This document shows positions 54,636-64,000 of a stretch of DNA of 64,000 nucleotides, in pieces. Origin of the DNA: Septoria linicola (Eukaryota; Ascomycota; Dothideomycetes; Mycosphaerellales; Mycosphaerellaceae); NCBI GenBank assembly GCA_024114885.1, contig CP099425.1:124001-188000 (forward strand), written 5' to 3'. Numbering within the stretch: the first letter of the stretch is position 1; each line of letters starts with the position of its first letter. Made by a program: the position numbers and the translations under genes. Under the pieces are notes generated by a model. That model searched no databases. It saw only the letters and a program-made list of their open reading frames with translations, and had not been told where the DNA came from.

Positions 54636-55974
54636 GTGGAACTTGTTTTCTTCCCGACCACGGCCTCCAGAGATATGTGCGCTACAACACCAACTGACAC
54701 CATCACGCATTATGGCAAAGGCGCTGCGATCACGGCATATGCTGGCACTGAGTACAAGGGGCCAGATCCGGTCAATTGCGCAAAAACAGCTGTCGTCGAC
54801 GGCCACACTTTCACGTCCGGAACAGCATATATTAGCATCAAGAGAGTGTCAGCAGTAGACAGATGCACGAAGACTTTCGGAAGTGTGATCTCGGATGCTA
54901 TTCTGGCCATGCTCTCTGAGTCTGTTCTGAGCCTGAGGTATAGGCAGAACCATCATCAGCGTTTTAGTGAGTCCAACAGCCCATTCCACGCCGGGCATCA
55001 TGACCAGCATATGACAATTTGTACTAACATATTCAAAAGTGGAGACGGACAAAGTCACGGGTTACCCTGTCCGATACCAAGATTTCAATACACCTATCCC
55101 ATGGAGTGCTTGGATTGGACAAAATCGATGTGATATCGGCATCGATGAGTACAGGTGTGGCGTCATTTATGAGAATGACTACCGACCTCAATTGGCCATC
55201 CCGCCAGAGATCACATCTCTATCTCCGGATTTTGAGGACTGTGAAATGTGGTACAATGGTCTGTTTGACCCTCCACTTGCGTTGAATGAGCATTCCGTGG
55301 CCGCAGGACCAACACGTCCGGGAGCACCACAGTACACCACAGAGCCTGCTTCGCCGTCTTCCACTGTGGTCGCGCCAGCCATCACTGCCACGAAGCTCGC
55401 GAATGAGGTGTCAACAGCTGCCCATGCATCTGGTTATCCTGTGAATCAGCCAGAAGTGTCTCATTCGCCAAATGGAGGACCTACGCAGCCAACTGTCGAT
55501 GATGGTACGACTGTCATCGGTGGGCACTCATCATCAAATCAAGTGCAGCAGTCGCAGGAGTCACATGCCCAAGATGATGGGCCTACTATTCCAGCTGTCG
55601 GCGTCACCTCGAGTACCACAGTCATCGAGCATTCTTCACCAGACACAAGCGACGCAGCTTCAGATACAGACCTTCAGAGCGCTGAAGGTTCATCTGCACC
55701 CAATGTCGCCAGCTACGAGTCTCAAACTGCCGTGGGAGACGGACCCGAGACGACAGCCGAGTCTATTAGCGGGGACTCCGAGCAAGCGCAGCTCAGCACG
55801 ACAGTATTGCCAGCATCGAGCAACACGCGCAGTACAACCGCGAACCAGGCCACGGGCGGCGCGATGAGCAGTACACCCGTGGCCCAGGCTAGAGGCGGCG
55901 CGACAGAGAGTACGAGCACTGCCCGCAACTCCATCCTTTTGATTAGCTTTGTCTTTGCTCTCGCTCTGGCTTGA
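54636..55974 (+). pseudogene. GPI-type surface protein gene missing its signal-peptide end
   Basis: Exons (about 54636)-54966 and 55040-55974 join in phase 1 over a 73-nt intron. The N-terminal domain starts abruptly as VELVFFPTTASRDMCA and includes TSGTAYISIKRVSAVDRC, SLRYRQNHHQRF, NTPIPWSAWIGQNRC and ENDYRPQLAIPPEI. This is a common fungal extracellular domain of unknown function. A Ser/Thr-rich stalk of about 220 residues and a hydrophobic C-terminus (NSILLISFVFALALA) indicate a GPI anchor. No ATG with a signal peptide lies in frame; a TAA stands upstream near 54611, and the RIP patch ends 90 bp away. Either a first exon lies beyond the patch or the 5' end was destroyed. Confidence 0.65.
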
Positions 55975-57052
55975 AGTCCCGAGAATGCAAGTGAGACAAC
56001 ATCAAAGGCGTGAACACGCGCGAAGTTCCTCGCATATAACACGACGTCCACTTGTGTCAAGGCGGGTGGTCACGCGGCACATGCTTTAGTGAAGTGCGAC
56101 TGACGGGAGAGGCGATGAAAAATATACTTGGCGTTCAGCTCAGCGCACACATGGCATGTCGCGAACTATGCATGATCTCCTTTTCAGGCACACCGGTGAC
56201 CCCAACCCAGGCCTTCTACACAGGCCAGAGTCAGGATGGGAAAGACGTATTCTGATCAACAGTGTCTGAACACACGTCGAGCATCAACCAAAAGCGTAGA
56301 AACAGCTAGACGCGCAAGTGCCACGACGAATCGTGGGTGAACAGTTCGCTCTAAGCTCACGAGTCGCGCGATAACGTACATGTAAGCCCATCCTCTTGAG
56401 AGAGGCTCGGCTTGAACGATTAGAACCAGTACACATATAAGAGGGCGACAGCAAGCATCGGGCAACAGGATTGTATAATAGCATTTGGGCCGCCTTCATG
56501 CAGCCAGCTAGCTAGCATGACACATAGGAAGAAACACGTACAACCTATCCTCGGCAGGGGTTTCTTGCAGGATTTGCTCACGTCTCTCGGGAAACGTTGT
56601 TGACTTCACTCGAGCAGACAATCATTCGGCAATGGCTCATCATGGAGAGGCGGAGAAAAATTGGCGAGATGAGATATCTTACTTCTGGATCGAGAGTGCA
56701 CTTTGAGCTCGTGGAGGGGATTTGAATTGCCAGCGATGGAGGAGCTGAGGTGAAGTGAGATGAAGTGCAGTGCTTGCTTCACTTGCGACGCCAAGGCACG
56801 TTTGAAACATGACTTGCATACGCGAGGATCGCACCTTCCATATTATGTTTTGCAGATCGCTTCTTCGACGTCTTTCTCCCGACTTGTCCTCGTCCACCGA
56901 GACACTGTCATCAACCACGCATCTTGCTCGCTTCGAGCGGCGAAGACAGCAGAGATGAGCTCTGGTTCCATCTTCCGAACGCACTCTCAAGCGGTAGTAC
57001 GCACGAGAGCTCTCTTGCTTTTTGTCCAATACCCCAATTGACGGCGAAGCAG
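55975..57052. other. Spacer, possible 5' exon of the BTB gene
   Basis: Nothing recognisable is present except an open stretch near 56955-57040 (MSSGSIFRTHSQA) that may belong to the BTB gene, though no canonical splice site joins it in frame. Confidence 0.4.
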
Positions 57053-57687
57053 AATATACGAGTCGGGGGAGTGGTCGGATCTTGTCGTCTCAACCGCCAC
57101 CAAAGACTTCAAAGTGCATAAAGCCGAGAGCCATTTCTTTGACGTTGCGTGCACAAGCGACTTTCTGGAGTCCAAGACCGGCATCATCAAGCTTGAGGAG
57201 AGCGAGGAAGTTGTGGATGCCATGCTGCGGCACACGTACGGCATGAGGATTCCAGCACTCGACGACGAACCGCTTCTCTACGATGAGTGTCTTGACTTGC
57301 ACATCGCAGCCGACAAGGTGCGTCCTGTCCTGTCCTTTGAGGCATTGTTATGCACTGACTGATTTGCGACAACAGTATGGATTACGCGACCTCCAGTTGG
57401 CTACAAAGAACACTCTCAGGAACATCATCGGTGACTGGAACTCCGACGATCTCGCGACGGTCGGCATAGCATTGTGGGCTCAACTCGAGAGCAATGTCAG
57501 TGACACTAAGCTCTATGAATGTCTTGTGCAGAGGATTTCTCATTACATCGACTACTTCACCGAGTGTCCCGAGAAGTGGAATGTGCTCATTTCTCAGCCA
57601 ACATTGGTGCGACTAGTCGTAGAGGAGATGCAGGGCGGCAAAAGCCCTTCGCTCGTAGATGTTGAAACACTGCGAGGAGCAGGATGA
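57053..57687 (+). CDS. BTB/POZ domain protein, 5' end uncertain
   Basis: Two exons are clear (57053-57317 and 57376-57687), joined in phase 0 over a 58-nt intron (GTGCGT...AACAG). The BTB core reads YESGEWSDLVVST, FKVHKAESHFFDVACTSDFL, IIKLEESEEVVDAMLRHTYG and LDLHIAADK joined to YGLRDLQLATKNTL. BTB domains mediate dimerisation and recruit Cullin-3; the many small fungal BTB proteins are mostly uncharacterised. An acceptor (GAAGCAG) precedes 57053, implying an upstream exon. The obvious candidate (MSSGSIFRTHSQA at 56955) does not keep frame with any GT donor I can see. The start is therefore unresolved, or the 5' end is damaged. Confidence 0.7.
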
Positions 57688-57913
57688 TGAGATGATCTGG
57701 GGTGAGCGAGGTGACCATTCTCGGAAAGCCATATGAGTAGGGAGAGGCTAAAGGCCGAATTACCTGACCGAACAGCCGAACAGTCGAGCCGGAAGACTTT
57801 GCCTGGCGGTGAGGCATCGACGGGTTTGCTGCAACGAACACATAGTGAGCAGATAAGAATGAACACTAAGAGTCCACACTGAGTTGGATCGAATCGTCTT
57901 CGCTGCAGGATGT

Positions 57914-59535
57914 TCACCTCCCAGTCTCCGTATAACTCTCCACCCACCCCCCATCCCTCGCCACACTCGTGAAAAACAAATCCTGCGCCTCAGGCCTCTG
58001 ATTCACACAGACCGCACTCATCCTCCCCTGACTATTCGTCGCCCAACCCGCAGTCAATCGGTACCCCACAGTAGCATAATTCAGCGATTCAATGTCACTT
58101 TGCGTTTCAGTGATGTTCTGTCCTGGAGAGAAGAATGCTTGTACAGTTTTGTTGTTGCTGCGGTAGAATATGTAGTCTGTGCTCTGGCCGTCGGTGGCGG
58201 CTGCGATGCTGCCTCGTGATTCGACGGGGCACGAGGAGTCGGATGAGGCGCCTGGCATCGTGTGAGCGAGTGCTATTGTGCTTGGGAAGATTCGTGAAGT
58301 GGCTTACCAGGATCCCAAGTTTTCGATGTGAAATTGTATGTCAACTGCTGGAGAGCATTTGTCGTTGAGTTCCGCAGGTACAGATTCGATGCGCTGCTGG
58401 AGACAGTGCAAGCCACTCCAGCCCTTGGGTCGCTGCCATTGAAGATCGTCTCTACCCTCCAGTCTACTACACTTTCCTCGAAGTCATATGCCAATTCTGG
58501 TATGGAAGCGCCAAAGCCTGTGGCACATTATCAGCGCTTCTCATGCTCTGCAAAACTTCTTTACGTTATTTAGCATAGTACAGCCGAATGCCATTGAGAC
58601 CATTCACGTTCGTATCAGCACAAGCTGCAAGTGCTTGCGACTGCGGTAATGAAGACTGATCACTCATTATTCGGTATGGTTCGTCCCAGCCGCTGCCAGT
58701 ATTGTTGATGCTCCGAATGACCCCGACAGTGTCTAAGAAGAAGAGTTGGCGCTAGCACAGATCGTCAGTACAGTTCTCGAACACATACTTGATATGCCAT
58801 AGTCTTACAACAGGAGTATTGTCTCTTGTGTAAGAAACAGCCGCAAGCAGCGTTCCCGGCTCCGGAGCTGATCTGATGGCCGTCGTGATTTTCGCTTGCT
58901 CGGCGACCATATTGTTCTGATCCCATGATCCACCTTCATACTTTCCCTCCAGAAAGCGTCCCGCAGCATCGGTATAATAGGCATACAGTACATCTTGTCC
59001 CGGAGGACTAGTCATGGCCACGCCTGACTTGTCTCTGATCTGCAACTGTGGTCCGTTCGTGGCTGATGTGTCGATGTCGTCTGTTCGGTCATCACTGTAC
59101 ATCAGTCAGCCAATGCTTTAGCTTCTGTGTTGTCAAGTATCCATACTCATGCTTGCGCAGACCAGTTGCGAGGCCAACGCCAAGCGCTACAGCAATGATC
59201 ACGATAGCGGTGACCATAAAGGACACCCAAAGGAACAGCTTTCGCCTTATTCCACATATCGTACGCTTCGGTGGCTCTTCCTGGTGCTGAATCTCTTTAT
59301 CGGAGTGCTCCACTTGGAATCTTGCGTTCTGCTTCGTCCAGTCCGTCTCAGGCAGAAGTGAGTATGCAGTCTGTGGGCCGTTCATAGACATTGTCCGACC
59401 AAGGTTCGATTTCCACTGAGGGCCAGACACGACTTGCAGCCCGCTATCATAGTCGTATGTCTGTGGCTGCTCCGCGACTCTGATGTCTTCCTCCCGCTTC
59501 TCCATCTCGATGGCCTGACTGTTGGTGGTTGACAT
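57914..59535 (-). CDS. Membrane-anchored lectin-like beta-propeller protein, possible nonsense
   Basis: Exons 59535-59147, 59094-58809, 58751-58565, 58517-58308 and 58251-57914 follow the frame. The N-terminal cytosolic part (about 95 residues) precedes one membrane helix, FLWVSFMVTAIVIIAVALGVGLATG. The outer part has repeated blades resembling fungal fucose-binding lectins: LYAYYTDAAGRFLEGKYEGG, VRQLFFLDTVGVIRSINNTG, NGLNGIRLYYA, ASNLYLRNSTTNALQQLTYN, YIFYRSNNKTVQAFFSP. The tip-binding residues cannot be checked by eye. At the end of exon 3 an in-frame TAA (58568-58566) lies one base before the best GTAAAG donor, so either a non-standard splice is used or the gene is broken. Confidence 0.65.
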
Positions 59536-60753
59536 TTCAAAGCTAAGCACAGGAAGAGGAAGTCAGTCTGAAGTGGAACATTCAGGTACCCGCCCTGCGA
59601 AACGCGCTATTGCTCAGGCGCGAGTTGGAAGTAGCTGCGGCCATGCATAGCAGGGAAAAACCAACACCAATGCATTGGCTGCATATTGTATGCTGCAGAG
59701 AGAATCTTCCTAGGCGTGATACACTGTTCTTCATTTGCTAGAAGACAGGTCAACCGCGCTTGGCAGCTGGAATCAGCCACGAGCTGCTATTCTGCACGAT
59801 TTGTACCAATCGCTATGTCGGAATCTTGACAGCGTGCTCACAGCCTTGTCCGTGGCGTTCGCCATTCCTTCGCGTTGTGTATGATCGACGTGCTTGCGAG
59901 AAAGTCTATTTCGGTGTCAAGTCTGCAGAACCGATGGAACCCTACTAGGACGCTATGGAAGTGGAGGACAATCCTGCTTGAGCTCTTGGTGTGGTGGTCA
60001 TTACATTCACCAGTGACAGCACGTTCTTGTCGTGACCTGCAATGCTTTTCCATGCGAAGTTATGTGGCAAGGAGAACAGAGACGAAGGAAAGTGGATAAG
60101 ATCGTGGCGGCGACGCGAGGAAGGCACGACCGCACCCTGTCACGCTAGCCCGATGCGGCAACGACGATGATGAGGTCAGCCCCTCTGGCTTGTTCGCCGC
60201 CAACACCGCACGCTACAGCCTCAGTGCGTGACTTACAGCACAGCGCTCCGCAAAGTCCCGACTGAAGCAAGGTAAGAACAGACTTCTGCTCCAAAACCTG
60301 GCATCCTCTCCCGCAAAACAACAACCAAGGCAGACGTTTCACCACCAGTCTCATCCAAAACCAACATCCTTGCAATTCATCGTCTCATCATTCAATTCAT
60401 GCATCATTTCATTCATTCAGTCAATATGGACACGAAGTAGTATCGCCATCATCTCAGGAGAAGATACCTCTTTGTCAGTGAGGTAAAACTTCTCTCTATC
60501 ATCACACCTTGTATCAATATATGTCCTCCTCATTCTCACTTCGTCGACCTCCCCCTGTAACCCGTATATCCCTCTCATCGCGTAAAAGCATAGGGTATCG
60601 TGCGCTCCAACCAGTGCCGTTGACATGAATCCAAAATGCCAATCAACAGCAGCCATGCATGTGTCGAAGCCAAAAAAAAAAGGGAAAAAGGGCAGTGGTT
60701 GCCCGCCTAGGAACGCCGTCTATCCCGAATCTCCGCGTTTCAATCATCTTCAT
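59536..60753. other. Spacer, 3' region of Vps62-like gene
   Basis: No gene is supported. An A-rich run followed by GGGAAAAAGGG lies near 60667-60689. Part of the right side is probably the 3' UTR of the Vps62-like gene. Confidence 0.45.
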
Positions 60754-62643
60754 CTATTTGGTCCATATTGAGTACTCCTCTTTCCCTTCGCCGTAAACGG
60801 TTTCGCTGTAGGAGGGCTCTTGTGAAGAGTCGTCCGTTTGGTTGCCGCCGGGGAGTGTACCGTCCTCGATGTCCTCCTCAGGCGGGTTGCCGAAGGCCAT
60901 CTTGCTTCCACCCAGCCAGTGCCGTACTGCACAGTTGCCACGTCTCTGGCAGACTTTACTTCTGCCCAGATTCTTGAACTTGGGTCCGGTTGGGCCGTTC
61001 ACGTAGTGATATTGGCCTGCGAAGCGATACTGCCGTGGGTCGTTGAGCTGATAATACTTGTCGCCCCAGTGCCCTGCATAGCTTAGCCACCCGACAGGTG
61101 ATGTGGGGTTCATCATTGACGCGCGCATGGTTCGGTTCTTGGGATCATAGGTATATGCCTGGAAGTTCTGTGCTGGATCCCACAGCGGACCTCTGTCGGT
61201 TTCATCGTGCAGCAATCCGAAAGGAATGATGTATGGGTGCAAGCCAGGCGTACCATACATGGCATGAGAGCCAATGGCACTGTAGACGACAGGACGCTTC
61301 GCCATGCGGCCAGCAGTCTCGTTGCTCCAACTACCAATCATGGTACCTGACCCATCATGGCTGGGGATGTACTTCTCCATAGCCTTCCAAGTAAAGGCTT
61401 GGCCGAAATTGTGCTCAGACAAGAAGACCTCGATGGGCTTACCATTTCTGAATCTCACACAAGTGTGCTCCCAGTCGCCGACATGGTTGCCGAAGCGAAT
61501 ATTCAAAACGGTCTGGCCGAGGTTGAATGAGTAGAAGAAGAACCAAAATGCATCGACAATGCCATTCTCCTTGGGCACGACGATGAGGATGGCGGGCGCT
61601 GAGCTTCTGCCGCCAGGCTGCGGCTTGTGCTTGTCGCCGTTGTAATCCAGAGCGCCGCGTCGGCGCAAGTCCGGGTGCGGCCCTCTCGGCGGATGATATG
61701 GGTCGTAGCAGGTTCCGGCCAATGGATCACAAGGATCTCCGCAGTAATCCTCAGAAGTCCCGCACCAGCCGTAGATTGAGCAACATCCACCGGCTTTGCT
61801 GCCTTTGCATGTAAATCCGCTGTTTCCGCCACATCGCCCATCAGGACTCGGCGTCAGTCCGGTTGGCAGTTCCTGCGCAGACTCCTTTGTTGGAGTTGAC
61901 TCTTTGCCGTAAGCGTCTTCCAGCGCCTGCTGCTTCATCGACTCCAGGTCGTAGTCTTTCAAATCGTCAAGATCTGGAAGTGGAGCATCCCAATCTGCAT
62001 CGTCACCCAGCGCTTCGGGCATCCTGGGGATGTTCTTCCCGCCTACCAGCCAGTTGGGCCTCTCCTCTGGGTTGTCGTCGCTTTGAAGGTACATGAACCT
62101 GCTATGTTGTCCGTCGTGGTAGTCATTAAGTTCGTGAAGATTTGTGAGGTTCCGATCTTCCTGCAGATCAAGAACCTTGGTGTAATTTAGGAAAGGTGAG
62201 GTGTGTGTCAAATGCTCGCCAATATCGCAAGGCCAAAATTGCTCGCCCGAAAAGAGATGCACATAGGGCGCATGGTCGATGACATACTGCGGTATTTCAC
62301 GCTTCTGTCGCTCGTCCTTGGACCATGAGGTGGGGTCTTCCTCGCCCGAAGTCCACCACAGCGAAGGGTCATCGTGCGGTGCAGGCAGAGCGTCCTTGAT
62401 ACTCGACGACGTCCAGGCACTCGTCTTGATCAGATGTATCGTGCCACAGAGACCGAGCCAGCGACATGCTTGCCGGTCGAGCCAGCTCTTGCTCGTCTTG
62501 ATCCATTCAGCGCTCTCAATCAGCTCGACCTCGCTGATGGTCTTGTCAATCTGCACGCCGAGGAAGCAGAACAGAATGTAGAGCAATGCCACTGCGATGA
62601 ACCAGGCAAAGCATTTCCGACCTGAGGGCCGCTTCGTGGGCAT
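60754..62643 (-). CDS. Vps62-like protein with inserted hevein-type chitin-binding domain
   Basis: This single exon encodes 629 aa. A membrane anchor sits near residues 11-33 (CFAWFIAVALLYILFCFLG). The middle part has VHLFSGEQFWPCDIGEHLTH, the entry motif of the Vps62/DUF946 family. Residues about 265-310 form a type-1 chitin-binding (hevein) domain: DGRCGGNSGFTCKGSKAGGC, then CSIYGWCGTSEDYCG. The Vps62 homology continues afterwards with FWFFFYSFNLGQTVLN, HVGDWEHTCVRF, YSAIGSHAMYGTPG and WGDKYYQLN. Vps62 was linked to vacuolar sorting in yeast. The hevein insertion and single anchor suggest a lumenal or wall-facing protein that binds chitin. The insertion appears to lie between two halves of one domain. 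Confidence 0.88.
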   Translation of the reverse strand: MPTKRPSGRKCFAWFIAVALLYILFCFLGVQIDKTISEVELIESAEWIKTSKSWLDRQACRWLGLCGTIHLIKTSAWTSSSIKDALPAPHDDPSLWWTSGEEDPTSWSKDERQKREIPQYVIDHAPYVHLFSGEQFWPCDIGEHLTHTSPFLNYTKVLDLQEDRNLTNLHELNDYHDGQHSRFMYLQSDDNPEERPNWLVGGKNIPRMPEALGDDADWDAPLPDLDDLKDYDLESMKQQALEDAYGKESTPTKESAQELPTGLTPSPDGRCGGNSGFTCKGSKAGGCCSIYGWCGTSEDYCGDPCDPLAGTCYDPYHPPRGPHPDLRRRGALDYNGDKHKPQPGGRSSAPAILIVVPKENGIVDAFWFFFYSFNLGQTVLNIRFGNHVGDWEHTCVRFRNGKPIEVFLSEHNFGQAFTWKAMEKYIPSHDGSGTMIGSWSNETAGRMAKRPVVYSAIGSHAMYGTPGLHPYIIPFGLLHDETDRGPLWDPAQNFQAYTYDPKNRTMRASMMNPTSPVGWLSYAGHWGDKYYQLNDPRQYRFAGQYHYVNGPTGPKFKNLGRSKVCQRRGNCAVRHWLGGSKMAFGNPPEEDIEDGTLPGGNQTDDSSQEPSYSETVYGEGKEEYSIWTK

Positions 62644-63853
62644 GGTAGTTGGGGGTGAGGTGCCAGATGGACGTTGTGCGGGCGCAGTCTGATCGCAACA
62701 GCGGGATCGGCTATCGAATCATAGAGACTCGGCTGTGGCGGGGTGTCGGCGCTCAGCGCTCGAAGTCCTAAGTTAACTGAGGCCCCAAGTGTTCTGGGAT
62801 GCGCAATAGAGTATGCGGAGCTGTGTATACGTCGCAGAACGCTACAAGGGGGATTGGATGTGTGGTGGTATGCAAGGTGTGTATGTGTGAGGCCGTAGGT
62901 CAGAGGAGGAACAGAGTTGTGCGAGATGGTACGATGGACGATGAGTGAGATGGACGCCAGGCCAGCAGCCACGGAAGCCGGTAAGCGATGATTGTCAGCG
63001 AGCGGAGCGGAGCCACTAAAAGCAATGCGCTGACTGGAGAGGGCCGTACAAAAAGGCACTACTGAAAAGAGGCAGTAACTAGTCGCTAGGACCGTCGCGG
63101 AAGGAAGAGACAAGACACGAGTGCTGATGCGGAAGGCCGTGTGACGTCGAGGACGAGAACAAGGTGGGAAGGTTTTGTGCTGGGTTGTGCTTGTTGGGCC
63201 TGACTTCGGACTTCTGCCAACGCCGTCCGGGCGGGCTGACCTGGTCGACGATGTCTCGTGCTGCTGAGTCCGCGGACGAGGAGGATGCATGCTCTGGAGC
63301 GGGCGATTTGTCTGCAGGTCGACTCGTATTCTATGGAATGTTAACAACACAACAGCTGGTGGTATCTGTCGGACAGTCGTGAAGATGTGACCGCCCCATA
63401 GTTCTACCGATAGAATAGCATACAGTAGATCGCAAGAAAAGGCATCTTTGTCCGCCACAAACTGTATTCAAAGGCTTGCCCACTACACAACCAATTAATG
63501 CACTTAATGCACGCCGTGTGCGCCCGCTTCCGGCATTCTGCGGCGGCATTGGTGGTGGGAGAACCTCGTGACATGCAACACTTGTCAGACCGACTGCCGA
63601 AGGTTTTGTCACCTTTGCAGATCCCGATTGCACCAATCACGCGCTGCTCCATTGCCATGTTGCCATATCCATCGACAACAAAGCGCTTCAACTCGTGTCT
63701 CAGAAGATAGATGTGCTGCAACTGCTCATATCGGGAGAGTTGATGCTGAAGTGGCAGTCGCGCCAAGAAGCGAAATGCGTAGGTAGAACTAACCAGTGAC
63801 ATTCCCTGCCTGCTGCACGTTTTCACATACACGATACAATTTCAACCAGCACA
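62644..63853. promoter_or_regulatory. Divergent upstream region of Vps62-like and TFIIIC genes
   Basis: This 1.2-kb interval lies between start codons. Open stretches on the minus strand (62520-63458) are Ser/Pro/Arg-rich and look like chance. No element is named. Confidence 0.4.
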
Positions 63854-64000
63854 ATGGGCCATCCACAGCATCAATCGTCGGCCGCACACGTGTCGGCGGC
63901 AGGACATGTCGACGGACGACTCGAGGACACGGAGTGGGAGTACGAGTATGATGACAACGAGACCGAGGACCTATATTTCACACTGGATTTGACGACGCAC
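63854..64000 (+). CDS. TFIIIC-subunit-like protein, N-terminal part only
   Basis: An open frame starts at an ATG in good context (CACAATG) and runs off the window after 49 codons. It contains DTEWEYEYDDNETEDLYFTL and then DLTTH. This acidic tyrosine-rich segment is typical of the small triple-barrel subunit of TFIIIC (tau55/Sfc7-like, TFIIIC subunit 6 family), which helps place RNA polymerase III. The identification rests on this motif alone. Confidence 0.65.
   Translation, partial: MGHPQHQSSAAHVSAAGHVDGRLEDTEWEYEYDDNETEDLYFTLDLTTH

Noticed and set aside
62520..63458. 312-codon minus-strand open stretch overlapping the Vps62-like start
   Set aside because: It overlaps the well-supported Vps62-like N-terminus in another frame and is rich in Ser, Pro and Arg with no domain.
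1..64000. Secondary-metabolite gene cluster
   Set aside because: A flavin monooxygenase, a Zn2Cys6 factor and MFS genes are present, but no polyketide synthase, peptide synthetase or terpene synthase is seen.
1..64000. tRNA and rRNA genes
   Set aside because: I scanned for B-box-like GGTTCGANTCC with a matching fold and for rRNA-like stretches and could support none by eye.

Overview
The window is nuclear DNA of a filamentous ascomycete. Most genes carry one to four introns of about 46-150 nt with GT-AG ends. The families present are typical of Pezizomycotina: Zn2Cys6 regulator with a fungal-type second domain, siderophore transporter, Pth11-like rhodopsin-domain protein, LysM and CAP secreted proteins, TFIIIC. 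Long stretches lack CpA and TpG but keep CpG, the mark of repeat-induced point mutation (RIP). The overall look suggests a Dothideomycete, perhaps Mycosphaerellales, but that placement is inference. All exon joins below were read by eye from splice sites and frame.

Layout. (1) 1-5.7 kb is a RIP-mutated block holding a fossil hAT transposase. It ends in six CAAGTAAG motifs and abuts a 5'-truncated amidase. (2) 5.7-15.7 kb is a gene graveyard: three damaged copies of one fungal family, a frameshifted LysM gene, a decayed membrane-protein gene and a secreted protein with a relic 3' extension. One small secreted protein gene (117 aa) is still open. (3) 15.8-32 kb is mostly intact accessory genes: flavin monooxygenase, CAP/PR-1 protein, Zn2Cys6 regulator beside a siderophore-type transporter, a 12-cysteine secreted protein, a Pth11-like receptor and an amino-acid/choline permease. 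(4) 32-50 kb mixes metabolism and housekeeping: GT8 enzyme, a Rid-domain/amine-oxidase fusion, a kinesin, a LOG-type phosphoribohydrolase, an MCT-type transporter, a HAD dehalogenase, a dead amino-acid permease and a DAO-type oxidoreductase. (5) 50-54.5 kb is almost gene-free and ends in a second RIP patch. (6) 54.6-64 kb holds a GPI-type protein without its signal exon, a BTB protein, a lectin-like propeller, a Vps62-like protein with an inserted hevein domain, and the start of a TFIIIC subunit.

Taken together, the left side looks like a decaying accessory or subtelomere-like zone grading into ordinary chromosome on the right. The functional links I can support are modest. A possible iron or siderophore pair sits at 22-26.6 kb. 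A loose group of nitrogen and amine genes (two permeases, amine oxidase, DAO oxidoreductase, amidase remnant) is spread over the window. Several secreted proteins could act at a host or substrate interface.
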